Below, in pieces: positions 1-10,654 of a stretch of 64,000 nt of DNA; position 1 is the stretch's first letter, and each line of letters opens with the position of its first letter. The notes beneath the pieces are model-generated. The model was not told the origin of the DNA and did not search any database. It saw only the letters and a list, made by a program, of their open reading frames with translations. The position numbers and the translations under genes were made by a program. Where the stretch lies: contig OZ231126.1 of NCBI GenBank assembly GCA_965153355.1, positions 60,264,001-60,328,000 of the forward strand. Direction: 5' to 3'. The stretch comes from Flaccisagitta enflata. Taxonomy: Eukaryota > Chaetognatha > Sagittoidea > Aphragmophora.

Positions 1-49
1 TCAAAGGCAGGGGGGGGGGGAATAAAATCAAAAGCCGCTCAACTATATA

Positions 50-245
50 CACCCCTGAAAAAATCATAACGCGAAAAATATTTGTCGCAGAGCATTCTGC
101 TTGGTGCCAAATGAAAGAGAATTATCAAATTTACTGGGTGCAATCGCTTAATAGAGATTCCCAATTTTCTCATAAGAAAATGAAAACCCTGTTACTCTCA
201 AATATGTGAAAAAGTCAAAGACTGACTTCGACTTTTTTCCCAACC
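50..245 (+). repeat. Dispersed repeat S, copy 1
   Basis: This segment recurs in inverted orientation at about 61,808-62,050. Shared landmarks are the 'ATAACGCGAAAAATATTTGTC' neighbourhood, 'GAGCATTCTGCTTGG' and 'GTCAAAGACTGACTTCGAC'-like text. The first 50 bases (G-rich, then AAAATCAAAAG) resemble the segment at 4,560-4,640. No coding signal was seen. Positions 246-528 hold nothing I recognise. Confidence 0.7.
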
Positions 246-528
246 ATATCAATGAGTCTGTCATCATGTCAATTAGTCTGTCAAACTTTCGACAAAATAT
301 TTATCATTTGCAAAATTCTTTTCAGCGCAATCGTTCTCCAAGGAGCGCGACCTCCAGAGTAAAATCAGCATCAACGATGGTTTCAAAATTAAGCGGGAGA
401 AGTCCGTCGGTCATCAACCCTTACTCGAAGATTTGAGCTTGAACTTTGACAGCATGATGGCAACATGGAGAAAGAGAACTAAAATGTTCCAATGCGTCAA
501 TTGTATATTCATAGAGTGACTACATACA

Positions 529-1785
529 GGGTCATCAATCTCAACTGAAAAAAGATATTAAGCTATTGTGCACTGTGCTTTTTAAAAAATTCTCGGTGGA
601 AAGTCATATAATTGTGGGTTTTTCTGCATTTTTGAGCAATATTGAGGTGTAGGAGCATGTAATTAGCAAAAACGAAATCATTCCCCGAGCGCTTTTTGAG
701 TAATCTTCAAAATAGAAAAAAAAATTAAACCAATTTTAATGCAGATTCTAATGAGTTGTATTGACTCATTTTTTGATTCCATATTGTTAATCTATACATA
801 ATTTCCTTTCATTTGATAGGTCACACTATATGGTTTTATATAGAAATCAGGTTTTCACATTTTGAGCCACCGTTACTTTTTTGTAACGGTGACTCCAAAA
901 ATGAAAATTTTTATTCTTTGCAAAAGCATAGAGTGCGACCTATCAAATGAAGGGGAATTTTGCATAGATTACCAATATGGAATCAAAAATTTAGTCAACA
1001 CATCCCAGAAGAATCTGCATTGAAATTAGGTCTATTTTTGTCTGATTTTGAAGATTTCTCAAAAAGCGATCAGGGAATGATATTGTTTTTGCTAGTTACA
1101 TGCTCTTACACCCCAATACTGCTCAAAAATGCAGAAAAACCCACAGGTATAAGACTTTTCACTCAGAATTGTTTTAGAAGCACAGTGTGTGTCTCAATGC
1201 TTCATGTTCATGATCTGAAATAAATTTTCTCTTAAAGTACTATGTTTGACGTTTTTTATGTCAAAATTTTGTTGGTCCAGGTTGAATAGTTTGTCCAGAG
1301 CCTCAATTTGAAGTAGTTTTGCTATTTCCAGCTGAGGCAAATTTGAATCAGTGCTTACAAGAGTCTCTTTCTTTAAAATGTTCTCATTTCTAAAACGTTA
1401 TAGCTACAATTGCCAGATTGGTCTCAAATGAAAGATAATTTGATGTAGTTTCTCATATTTTCTTTGGTTGGTTAATGAATTGGCATTCAGAGTAAGTTTC
1501 ATGGCCTTGAAATCGATTTTTTGGACAAAATTCTTTTGGTCTGTGGATTTTTCAATAAATGACAGTTAGGTTCAAGTCTGTTTTCCCCTATTTACAAGCT
1601 AAAACTAGATTAGATAATCTTTCATTTGAGACCAATCGTGCATCTGTAGCTCAAGCCGTTTAAAAATGAGACCAAATTAAACAGGAACCACCTTGCGAAA
1701 CAACATTTTTCCCTTTATTTTACCCCTAAAACTGCTCATACTTCAAATTGATATTAAATGCAAACTACTTGACCAAATTGATTGA
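529..1785. mobile_element. Inverted-repeat element of family G (copy 1), interrupted
   Basis: The left end (TA then CAGGGTCATCAATCTCAACTG at about 529) resembles the left end of the G element at 13,739. Internal inverted arms are visible at 1,378-1,445 and 1,606-1,680 (GATTGGTCTCAAATGAAAGA and its complement). Another pair lies at 1,270-1,320 and 1,738-1,785 (CAATTTGAAGTA and complement). The element is interrupted by foldback F1 at 571-1,187. The right end is uncertain because a family B fragment follows. Confidence 0.5.
571..1187. mobile_element. Foldback/MITE-like element F1
   Basis: This is a near-palindrome of about 617 bp. The left end begins CACTGTGCTTTTTAAAA and the right end is TTTTAGAAGCACAGTG. 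The arms pair over most of their length (AAACCCACA and complement, GCTCCTACACC and complement, CCTATCAAATGAA and complement) around a centre near 870. TGTG flanks both sides (567-570 and 1,188-1,191), a possible 4-bp target duplication. Its core is shared with the larger element at 62,229-63,976. Confidence 0.75.
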
Positions 1786-1880
1786 CAGATGAATGGATTG
1801 AACAACGGACCCATAGACAAACGGACCAATGGACCAACAGACCAATAGACGCACAAAGCCTCATATAGAGTCGTGAGTCC
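1783..1880 (+). repeat. Family B fragment
   Basis: It carries the GGACCAATGGACCAACAGACC tandem typical of family B, followed by 'AGAGTCGTGAG', a decayed form of the terminal GAGTCGCG hairpin. It is truncated at the 5' side. Confidence 0.55.
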
Positions 1881-2106
1881 TTGACTTAAAATATCTCCAT
1901 CTAACATGCTCAACAAAGCATCAATTTTTATAAGAAATCGCTCCGTGTAAGACGGCAAGTCCCCCAGAAAAACAGCAAACGCTTCAGCCTACTTTAAGTT
2001 CAATACGGCGTCATAAATCCCCTCATAAACGTTTTCTTTGGTCTTGTAGTCACTGTCGGCACTTAATACGCTAATGTACACCTCAACATAGCCGCTTAAG
2101 GGTGAT
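1876..2106 (-). pseudogene. Exon-like coding remnant, function unknown
   Basis: On the minus strand one frame reads GYVEVYISVLSADSDYKTKE, NVYEGIYDAVLNLK, a stop (TAG near 1,990), then AEAFAVFLGDLPSYTERFLI and KIDALLSMLDGDILSQGL. The amino-acid mix looks like a normal globular protein, unlike the repeat-derived frames in this window. The stop could be real decay. Alternatively the exon could end just before it at a plausible AAA|GTAGGC donor. No family was recognised. It may belong with the minus-strand patch at 3,448-3,726. Confidence 0.3.
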
Positions 2107-2524
2107 TCGATAGACAATATATATGAAAAAAAGCAGCAAAATAGTGGCATTTTTGCGAAAAACCGTCGACAATTTTTCCCATGACTCTTCATATAATAAC
2201 ATTTTCATGACAATCAATACAATTTTGTTGCTACCAGAGCTGATTATATTCTCCATCAGGGTTCCTAATAAGATGTCAAAGCGATGCTGGGGCCGGATTT
2301 TCATTATTATAATCAGGGGAGAGGTCAAAAGCTATGTACCTTGGGTGACAAAGATAATTTACATAATGAGGGAAAAATCAGAAAATAGTAGTATTTTGTG
2401 TGTAGAAATCATAGAAAACTGTTACCGAAGCATTGAAGCTTCTTTTCAGTGATCATTGATAGTGACTTATTAAAAAAATTCACTCACAGGCAATTATACA
2501 ACCGAGAAAGCTTTCTTACTTAAG

Positions 2525-2765
2525 GCAAACTACTAAGAAAAAAAATTTAAATCTACCTTTTTTCTGTGGTCGAAATTATAAGACAGCCAAATGCGGGGAT
2601 TTTTTGCATTTTCAAAAACATAGTTCTCTTTGTAATCGAATTTGGAAGAGAACTATGTTTTTTGTTTTTTCATTTTTTTGTTTTCTATGCAAACTTATAA
2701 TTTCGACCAGCACCCTGTCAGCCTACAGAAAAGAAATTTGTAGAAATTTTTAGTATAACATCTTC
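2525..2765. mobile_element. Foldback element family K, copy 1
   Basis: The inverted arms share GGTCGAAATTATAAG and its complement CTTATAATTTCGACC. They fold around a centre in which AACATAGTTCTCTT pairs with AAGAGAACTATGTT. A diverged copy lies at 17,035-17,278. No coding potential is seen. Positions 2,766-3,276 show nothing recognisable apart from an isolated octamer. Confidence 0.7.
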
Positions 2766-3276
2766 AGTAATAGTGGCAAAATCTGAGTTTCTTGCCAAGG
2801 GGATGCAAATTTTACTTTCAAATATCATGTATGTCTAATCTCAATCACTTTTATTCATTTGTTTTTCTTTTTTAACTCTCACATTTTTCCCATTTTGACC
2901 CAAATTGATACCCTAAATGTTGGCTTCATCATCTCAGATATCGCCCTAGCTTTTTCCTGGCTGAATGTAAACAAACGAAAAACTAGCTTAGCGCGTTTTA
3001 GCGCTTACTGTGTTCTGACTCGAAAAGTTGCAAATGAAGAAATTTCTATGTTTTTTTGTCCGTTTTGCCGGTAATAGTTGCAAATATCAGCTCAAATCAA
3101 TTCATCATGTTTTATTCATTTGCATGAACTCACGATCTCATGCATGACATAAAAAAAAAACAACAATAAGGCCCCTGAAGGCTAAATAACGTGTCTGGTG
3201 CGTGACAACAGTGTATGAGAGCAATATTTGATTTCGTGTGTATGAAATAAACTCGGTTTCGGCATTCTATCATGAA

Positions 3277-3425
3277 AACAAGGCCGGATCCATGGCAATC
3301 CAGTCGCGGACGGATGGGCAGGAGCAGTCATGCAAAAAACGCTCGCAATTTAAAAATGTTATGGGACGGACCGACGGACCGACCGACACGGCAAGGTGTA
3401 GAGTCGCGTGTCCGCGACTAAAAAG
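3277..3425 (+). repeat. Family B copy with terminal hairpin
   Basis: It begins AACAAGGCCGGAT and has the G-rich 'GGGCAGGAGCAGT' block. It then runs through GGACGGACCGACGGACC tandem and ends GTGTAGAGTCGCG-TGTC-CGCGACTAAAAA. The last part is a 7-bp hairpin (AGTCGCG/CGCGACT) followed by an A run. The same order recurs in about 15 places in this window. Confidence 0.85.
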
Positions 3426-3447
3426 TTTAAATTGATGAGGTTATTGT

Positions 3448-3726
3448 TCAATATTCGAATTCCACTTCTTCAATCCCGTCCAAGTCCTGCATCTCGTTCT
3501 TAAGAAAAAGTCTCGTTCTTCCAAAGGCAGCGCTTCAAGAGCCGCATCCAGAGCTTCCCTCAACTAATCTTGCGCTCCCGTTCTCCTCAAAATCGGCGAT
3601 GAATTCACCGAGCAGGATGTTAATGTAATGATCGGGCGTAAAAAGTTTTTCAGGATGTCCTGCTCGGGCGATCTTTCGATAAAGCGCACCATAACTATCA
3701 CGGAGGAGTTTGCCGTCTGTCTTAAG
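3448..3726 (-). pseudogene. Terminal-exon-like sequence with frameshifts, function unknown
   Basis: A good 3' splice-site context on the minus strand (TTTTAAGTCCTTTCAG) precedes position 3,726. The downstream frame reads LKTDGKLLRDSYGALYRKIA, RAGHPEKLFTPDHYINILLG, EFIADFEENGSARLVE. A frame change then gives EALDAALEALPLEERDFFL and a second gives KNEMQDLDGIEEVEFEY and a TGA stop. The text looks strongly protein-like and acidic at its C-terminus. The two frame changes mean a pseudogene, a short intron, or assembly indels. I do not recognise the family. Confidence 0.4.
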
Positions 3727-3937
3727 CTGAAAGGACTTAAAATATGTATGAACCATAACGTATTAGTAAATTACATTTATGTGCAGAATTATACATTCAT
3801 TACAGACGCGCGACCATATCAATAGCTTTTACAATGAATTAGTTTGTCTGTCTATGTGTCACGGAGTGACACTGTCACATTCAAGCTAAGTGTGAAATCA
3901 CGCATTTAAGATTTTGCGGTCTCTTGATTCGCGCGCG

Positions 3938-3940
<3 letters not shown>

Positions 3941-4020
<80 letters not shown>

Positions 4021-4027
4021 TAGTGTA

Positions 4028-4058
<31 letters not shown>

Positions 4059-4076
4059 TTGTGTGTGTGTGAATTT
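3941..4076. repeat. (GT)n microsatellite
   Basis: About 135 bp of GT dinucleotides, interrupted by GCGCGCTAGTGTAT and GCGCGCG blocks. The 'MIRARTCVCVCV...' open frame across it is an artefact of the repeat. Confidence 0.97.
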
Positions 4077-4104
4077 CAGATGACTATTACTTACGGTATG
4101 ACGT

Positions 4105-4945
4105 GAGCAAAGACAACCTAGTCTGGAGGATGGATTTTAAATGTTTTTATTTAATTAGGTTTATTAAACATAAGTAAAGGTTGCTCTATTCAGCAAATAT
4201 ATTTGCTTTGCTCAAACTTCTTGCTTGATTTCTTCAGGATTTTTTTCTATGTTCTAACCAGATAAGATCAGACAGAAAATTTTACATGAATCAAAAAAAA
4301 AAATCCAGGAATGTATATAGTTGCATGACCTTTGATTTCTTTCCCCCCCCCTGGTCCTTTGATTTTCTTCCCCACAGGGTCATACTACATTTGATTTTCT
4401 TCCCCATGTACCCCCTATACAGTGATACATTGATTTGAATAGTATATAATAGTGTTGTAGTACCAAAATATTACATTTTAGTGCAGCCAAAAGTGTAAAA
4501 TCATCTACATTTTTTATTTTTCCACCCTTTGATTTCCTTCCCCATTTACAAATCCTTTGATTTTATTTCCCCCCCCCCCTCTGCTGGGGGAAGGGGAATA
4601 TACAACTATATACATGCCTGAAAAATTCAGCTCAACCAGGCTATTTTTATAGGTCTTATAGCTGTTTTAAGGTTTGCTCAAATATTAATTTATATAATTA
4701 TTTTTCTTTTAAAAGATCTGTAAAACATGTAAAAATAGTCCCTTTTAGCTGATTTTTTATTCAAAACCATATAAAAATTTTTGCCAAATTTGATGAGCAA
4801 GGTTAGACTGAAGAAAAATGAAGTTCATATTCACTCAATAAAGCAACATTAAATTAATATAGATCTAAATTTTTAATATATCAATTAGAATAAAGATACC
4901 TAAAATCTATCCTCCAGTCTAGGTCGTTTTCGCTTTCATAGTACT
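4105..4945. mobile_element. Inverted-repeat element of about 0.84 kb
   Basis: The left end has ACCTAGTCTGGAGGATGGAT and the right end has the complement ATCCTCCAGTCTAGGT, with imperfect pairing over roughly 35 bp. TA may flank both ends, but the exact boundary is uncertain. The interior (4,325-4,580) holds four or five copies of TTTGATTTTCTTCCCC separated by 40-130 bp. A GTACTGTAC-rich palindromic patch lies just outside at 4,948-4,995. Confidence 0.55.
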
Positions 4946-5025
4946 GTACTACAGTACTACAGTACAGCTACAGTACAGTACTACTGTTTATCTAGCTACC
5001 GACCTCCTTGCGCTACTCTCACCAT

Positions 5026-5098
5026 TTTTAATCGCGTACTACATGACTACAACCCGCTATGTCGCGTCGGTCTGTTGGTTGGTTGGTCAGTTGATCAG
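5026..5098 (-). repeat. Family B fragment
   Basis: It reads AATCGCGTACTACATGACTACAACCCGCTATGTCGCGTCGGTC in short pieces, then GTTGGTTGGTTGGTCAG. This resembles the terminal-hairpin end of family B in reverse orientation, with the hairpin decayed. Confidence 0.4.
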
Positions 5099-5320
5099 GC
5101 CCCTTTTTGTCCTCGACGTTCAGTTTACGTCGAGGACTATAACATAGCCTTGATCGTGTAGTAAGCCGTCTGTTTGTTGTGTCAACCCTTAAAAACTTGA
5201 GAACCACAACTCAGATGTTGATAAAACTTGGTCAGTGTTATTTTTAGGGCATTACTAACCTGTGTACCAACTTTCAACAACATTCATAAATATTTGATAC
5301 CCTTTGCCTATTATTTTTGT

Positions 5321-5685
5321 AGTAATATTAATTCCTGGACTTGTGCAATTTACATAGGGGAAGGGTAGTAAAGGTTCACCAATGTTGTTCAAACTTGTTG
5401 TGAAGGTTTATTGCATCAATTAAAGCTCCCCTGCAAGATTTCAGATAATTCTGAGTATTGGTTTAGAAGATATAAGGGTATTTTGCTAGTAATATTAATT
5501 CCTGGACTTGTGCAATTTACATAGGGGAATGGTAGTAAAGGTTCACCAATGTTGTTCAAACTTGTTGTGAAGGTTCATTGCATCAATTAAAGCTCCCCTG
5601 CAAGATTTCAGTAAATTCTGAGTATTGGTTAAGAAAATATAAGGGTATTTATGATGTATCTAGTAACATTATTTCTTGGACTTGA
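5321..5685. repeat. Tandem duplication, period about 167-174 bp
   Basis: The word AGTAATATTAATTCCTGGAC starts at 5,321 and recurs at 5,488. A weaker third start (AGTAACATTATTTCTTGGAC) is at 5,662. The first two units are nearly identical throughout. The flanking 5,100-5,320 sequence (GTCGAGGACTATAACATAGC) has no recognised role. Confidence 0.85.
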
Positions 5686-5689
5686 GACA

Positions 5690-5820
5690 TTTTTTTTTTT
5701 GAAAAAAATTTTTTTTTTTTTTTTTGAAAATTTTTTTTTTTTTTAAAAATTTTTTTTTTTTTTTGAAAAAAAATTTTTTTTTGGAAATTTTTTTTTTTTT
5801 TGGAAATTTTTTTTTCTTAT
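5690..5820. repeat. A/T homopolymer-rich tract
   Basis: Runs of T (8-16) alternate with GAAA and GGAAA spacers. The phenylalanine-rich open frame through it is an artefact. Confidence 0.9.
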
Positions 5821-5837
5821 GGACTTTAAGGTATGCA

Positions 5838-6000
5838 ATTGGTAGCCCGGTCAGACTGAGTAGCCGGGTCAGACTGAGTAGCCGGGTCAGATTGAGTAGC
5901 CGGGTCAGATTGAGTAGCCGGGTCAGATTGAGTAGACGGGTCAGACTGAGTAGCCGGGTCAGACTGAGTAGCCGGGTCAGACTGAGTAGCCGGGTCGGAC
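5838..6000. repeat. 18-bp minisatellite
   Basis: About nine head-to-tail copies of GTAGCCGGGTCAGACTGA are present. Variants are GATTGA, and AGACGG for AGCCGG. The frame through it encodes a six-residue repeat (RVRLSS) only because the period is a multiple of three. Confidence 0.95.
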
Positions 6001-6034
6001 ACCAAATAGACTACAGTCGAGGACTGTTGTTTTT

Positions 6035-6170
6035 AAGCTTTTTACTTTTTCAGCGTTTTTTAGATCACTGCTTCTGCCAAAATGCCCCAGTAACCTCTGT
6101 CACTGCTCCTGCCCACCGAGCCACCCCCCCCCCCCGCGATTGGGCTAGCGGTGTATCCGGCCTTATCAGT
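6035..6170 (-). repeat. Family B fragment
   Basis: It contains CCCCAGTAACCTCTGTCACTG, CTCCTGCCCACCG and GTGTATCCGGCCTTATCAG. This is the 5' (GGCCGG) side of family B in reverse orientation, with a poly-C expansion. Confidence 0.6.
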
Positions 6171-6708
6171 ATTGATCCTATTTTCTCAGCTCTGCTTACA
6201 TTGCTTCATTGACGCCCTCGAGGCCTTGGTAAAACCAGAAAAGGCCGCTTGCCACTATTCAGAGGACAGCATTTGAATTCCGGCAATGTTGCGTCCTCTT
6301 AAGAAATCCGTGGTCGTTCCTCCAAAGGAAAGGAGTAGAAATGCTGGTCATTATTTCACCGCATTATATTTGCAACAACTTGTGAATGTTTTAGCATGTT
6401 CATGCATTCATATCAGTGTTTGTGCACATATGCGTCGGTGTTTGTCCCATATATCAATTTAGCTTGATCAGGTTAAGATAGGATACACTCATTTCTTTTT
6501 GTAAGAACATGTTTTTTTTTCTGAGGCTCAGTGTTCCTATTTTTTAGCCAATTTGAGGCTTAAACTGTTGTCATAAGATTTTTATTTTATTTTGATCATT
6601 AGTTTTGCTAGAATATTTTTTTCTGGTAGCCTAACTCTAACTGAAATAGGGTGGGGAACATTAATATTCTTCTCAAATGGGTCAAATTGTATTAAAAATG
6701 CAGTGCAG

Positions 6709-7190
6709 CACAGCGCAATCTGTAGTGACATTAATGCCCCGGGGAATTCCCTGGGAATTCTCCCGTTACAATTATTCATAAGTGAACCGGGCATAGTCTA
6801 AAAATGTCGGAGTTTGATCCTGGGGGAATTCCCCGAGGAATCCTCCAATTAGACTAACTTATTTTCTTCATTTCTAAACTAAATGGGGCATATGCCCCAT
6901 TAAGTCCCCATTTAGTCCCAGACGATTTTCACGATAGAAATCGACCTGAAGAAAGCCACTGAAAAAAGGGTTTACTGATTTTTGACGAAACATTTTTGAT
7001 TAAACAAAACTAAACTAAATGGGGCATATGCCCTGTTAAGTCCCTGTTTAGTCCCAGAATCATTTTTTCACTTACTTTTAATGGGGCATAGAACCGGGCA
7101 TATTCAAATTTTAATTTTCTTTTACCGGGGATATTGAAGCTTTTGCCCGGGGCATTAATGTCACTTTTTTGTACTTCAGATTGCGCTGTG
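6709..7190. mobile_element. Inverted-repeat element of 482 bp with TGCAG flanks
   Basis: The ends are CACAGCGCAATCTG and CAGATTGCGCTGTG. TGCAG lies directly outside both ends (6,704-6,708 and 7,191-7,195), consistent with a 5-bp target duplication. The subterminal GTGACATTAATGCCCCGGG word is also inverted at both ends. Inside are two copies of a block beginning AACTAAATGGGGCATATGCC (about 6,877 and 7,010). Confidence 0.7.
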
Positions 7191-7668
7191 TGCAGATGCC
7201 CCAGTAACCTCTTTCACTGCTCCTGCCCACCGGGCCAATCATTACAATTATTATCATTACAATCATTACAATTGAAGTCTCACCTTTGTGATGGTTTCTG
7301 TTAGGATAGTTCCTTGTAAAAGCGACAGGTTCAGATATTTGTGTATTCCCCCAATTTTGAGGCTGCTGATGTTTTTATGATTGTTTTTTTGTTTTACCAT
7401 GTCTGAGCCTCAATGTTCATATAAACATGGTTCTTAGTCAACAAAATGAGTGTACATGAGCCGAGTCATTTTGCCTGGCATCTATCACAAGCACGAAGAG
7501 CTGACAGACCAACAGTCCGGACCTCAAAAGAATTATGTAGGTGTGCCAAAAAATATTAGTTTTACCATGAGTGATCCTTCCTTGCCCTCAACGACGACAA
7601 CATCGACGTCTGGTGCCGATTCCATAGCCGCAACTACTTCATTGATGACAATTTTGACGTGAGGTCAA

Positions 7669-7990
7669 TGTGACAACCGGATCTTTTTCGTTGATGACAT
7701 TTCGATGTGAGACGTGGGGTTGACAATTGGATCATCTCCATCGACGATGCTTTCAGCGTACGGCGCGAGTATGATATTCTTTTCAGGAACGAAGTGGGTT
7801 TGGAGAACACGATCACTGTCCTCCTTTATATCCGAGTACCGTGACTTCACCGCCGGTATTGTAAATGCTGTTGACGCGCATTCATCGAATTCGACGAAGT
7901 TGTCAAAGGATTTTACTGATAGTGTCTCTTCGGATAATATAACGAGTACGTAAGATCTGATGTGAATTGCGACAAGGTCAAAATTTGTCT
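7669..7990 (-). CDS. Possible internal or terminal exon, unknown product
   Basis: An open minus-strand frame of about 107 codons ends at a TGA just before 7,669. It includes SYVLVILSEETLSVKSFDNF, VEFDECASTAFTIPAVKSRY, SDIKEDSDRVLQTHFVPEKN and IILAPYAESIVDGDDPIVNP. It has no in-frame start near its 5' end. TTCACATCAG could serve as a 3' splice site near 7,955. Composition is protein-like, but no family was recognised. Plus-strand frames here are probably shadows. Confidence 0.3.
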
Positions 7991-8029
7991 TGTTATTCCT
8001 GCTTCAGTTTGAGAAAGATTCAGAGCAAG

Positions 8030-8052
8030 AGATTCAAGAGATTCAAGAGATT

Positions 8053-8087
<35 letters not shown>

Positions 8088-8115
8088 AAGAGCGAGAGAG
8101 AGAGAGAAAGAGAAT
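8030..8115. repeat. GATTCAAGA repeats passing into (GA)n
   Basis: Several AGATTCAAG units lead directly into about 58 bp of GA dinucleotides. The GA tract may have grown out of the short tandem. Confidence 0.9.
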
Positions 8116-8691
8116 TTCCGTTCGCAAAATTAGCGTCGTAGAGGGACAGACCAATGGATAGATGGGCAAGGAACGAGCTGATTTATCAAGGGATGGACTG
8201 AAGAACATTTAAAACCTCTTATGCAATGCAGGGAGCGATCTAGATCCAACTATTGGCCTCATCTTCGCAGGCAGAAATTATGCGTCAACTGCGAATGTTG
8301 TTCTAAACAATATTTTTTTAACCTACCGACAACTTCACTTGTATTCGCGTTACGGTACTTATTCTCCATTGCTGCAACAACATTCGCGCAGATTTTCTCT
8401 GCTCAGCTAAGAAAAAAAAATCATCAAGAATCTAATTTTCAGTTGCTCACCGAGTTAGGAGCTCGATAACTGCAGATTTGACGCTGAACTTCTTTGGAGG
8501 TGTTTAGTTTCAGATGTGGGCACGCTGTCGTAAGTAGTCATTTTAACGATGCCTAGAATATAGTTAAATGACAGGTACATTAAAATTGTTCAGAAGAAAA
8601 TACATGTTTCCTCTCAATTTCATGTTTGTGATTTTGCAGTGGTGCTGCGCAATAACGGACGTCAACTCCTTAATGAATTTCATTTATTATA

Positions 8692-9023
8692 CCGTATTTG
8701 CACCAATTAGCGCCCCGGGTGCTTTTGAAATTGAAATTAAACATTGTCAGTTTGTGCTCCAATTAGCGCCCCTTTTTACAATCAAGAATATTCGGTTTTT
8801 CAATTTATTCTTCAATATCCTTTTATTTCCTGGTAAAAACACACTTCAGTTCATATACTGTATCCAAAATTTTGTCCCTCCCCTATGATGTTTAAAGACA
8901 ATAAATTTCATCAGTTTTTCCTCATCGATCTTTAACAAATTCTTTATAAAATGACAAAAGCTCATTGGAAAAATGGGGGGGGGGCTTTAAATGGAGGGGG
9001 GGCGTTAAACGGAGCAAATACGG
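8692..9023. mobile_element. TA-flanked MITE, copy 1
   Basis: The element is 332 bp. The left end is CCGTATTTGCACC and the right end GGAGCAAATACGG, directly flanked by TA (8,690-8,691 and 9,024-9,025). Each end has a doubled subterminal motif: CCAATTAGCGCCC twice on the left, and GGGCGTTAAA or similar twice on the right. TA duplication and short inverted ends suggest mobilisation by a Tc1/mariner-type transposase. The second copy is at 28,080-28,412. Confidence 0.92.
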
Positions 9024-9045
9024 TAGGCAGATTTCTGTCTCTAAA

Positions 9046-9237
9046 TTTTTAGTCGCCTGCTATGCTACTCTTCACCCCGCTTTGTTGGTCCATCGGTCCG
9101 CCATCCGCCACACTTCACTTTTTCTGGGTTTTTGGGGTCTTTGACCTCACTGCTTGTGCCCAAACAATCAGGTGACAGCAAATATGGCCCCTGCCCACCC
9201 GTACCCAACTTCGATAGCCGTGTTTCCAGCCTTGTTT
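9046..9237 (-). repeat. Family B copy, reverse
   Basis: It starts with the decayed hairpin (TTTTAGTCGCCTGC...), then GGTCCATCGGTCCGCC and TGACCTCACTGCTTGTGCCC. It ends CCAGCCTTGTTT. It lies head-to-head with the plus copy at 9,331-9,545, separated by about 94 bp, so together they form an inverted pair. Confidence 0.85.
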
Positions 9238-9330
9238 AAAAAAAAACAGCACCATGAATTACACTCAAATATTTTGTATGCCATGTCATGATAATTAAAC
9301 AAATATTATTAAACTTCTTCTTTAATAATC

Positions 9331-9545
9331 AACAAGGCCGGATAAATGGCTACCCCAGTCGCTTGCGGGTGGGCAGGGGCCATATTTGAGGTCGCTTTAT
9401 CATTTGGGTAGGAGCAGTCTGGCCAAAGAACGCAAAAACCCAAAAAAAGTGTGACGGACGGACCGACGGACGGATGGACCGACGGACGGAACAACGGACA
9501 GACCGACAAAGCGGGGTGTAGAGTCGCGTAGCACGCAACTAAAAA
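9331..9545 (+). repeat. Family B copy, forward
   Basis: One of the longest family B members. In order: AACAAGGCCGGATAAATGGC, GTGGGCAGGGGCC, a second GGGTAGGAGCAGT block, GGACGGACCGACGGACGG tandem, then GTGTAGAGTCGCGTAGCACGCAACTAAAAA. Positions 9,546-9,930 show nothing recognisable. Confidence 0.88.
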
Positions 9546-10261
9546 TATCTTGTCCCATCCACACCTTTACGCATGAAGGTACCTTAATTCTACACCCCTC
9601 AAATATAGAAGGTGGATATCTTTCACTCTTGGGTCTGTTTTAGTGGGGCATAACTGTTTAACAGTTCACATGCTTTAATGGTGGGAAAGACATCACCAAA
9701 GACTTTAGGTAGGGTTATTAAATGCTGGGTGCTTGCCACATTTCAAACTTTGTTAGTTTCAGGAGAATAACAAATGCTTCGCGATGTTCTACCACTTCTA
9801 TAATGAAGAGATATATCCAGAAGTATCAACAACTGGCCTGATTATCATGCACAATCATCAACTGGACACTCGTATTGACTAACACCTAAAAAATCGTGAG
9901 TTTATTCACTCAAAAACGATTTTAACAGATCATCAATTAATTTTCAACTTTGCAGTTAATTTCACACAAAGTGTATGCGGGCTTATCTTGGATTCACTAT
10001 CAGGGACCTGCTCTGTAAAAAATGTGAGCCAGAGAAAAAAACCGCATCCAAATCGGTGGACGCCCCCCGACGCCATAGCCTCGCATGTGTTAAAAAAATT
10101 AATTCGGCAAAAAATCATCAAGGTTGTTGTCTTCGTTTGGGCGCCGCGAAATTACGGTGGTTACAAATACGGTTTGGAGGAAGATTTTTTTCTTTCTGCA
10201 CCATTCTTATAGTAAATTACCGAGAAAGTATATGTTTCAGCATATCAATCGAATCCTCTTT

Positions 10262-10471
10262 TCATGAAGAATATGAAAATGATGGTTCCCCGTTGACTAC
10301 GCCACTCATAGAGGCCTCCAACCTCTCGTCAACTGCTTCCTCAACAACTCCAGCAACAGTCTTCATCAATCTTTGTAGGAACCTATCATCATTTTGCGGG
10401 TACACGCTGTATGCATGAACGACGCACTCGAGCACCTGCAATGGCTCGTCAACTGCTTCATCCATATCCAT
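10262..10471 (-). CDS. Possible exon, unknown product
   Basis: The minus-strand frame reads MDMDEAVDEPLQVLECVVHA, YSVYPQNDDRFLQRLMKTVA, GVVEEAVDERLEASMSGVVN and GEPSFSYSS then stop. The sequence just upstream on the minus strand (CTGCTTAAAGTTGCAG) could be a 3' splice site. A short internal duplication encodes EAVDE twice. No domain was recognised. Weak support only. Confidence 0.25.
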   Translation of the reverse strand: MDMDEAVDEPLQVLECVVHAYSVYPQNDDRFLQRLMKTVAGVVEEAVDERLEASMSGVVNGEPSFSYSS

Positions 10472-10654
10472 GCATCTGCAACTTTAAGCAGTCATAACTC
10501 AAAAAATACCTGGTCGAATTTTATGGAATTTTTCGTGCAGTTATATCTAGTTAGCGTCTTCACTCTCGAAAAAATTTAGGGCCCTTGAACATCATATTCG
10601 CCAAGTTGGTCGTCAACAGCATCTACTGTAGGCGCTGTCAACTTTACTCGGACC

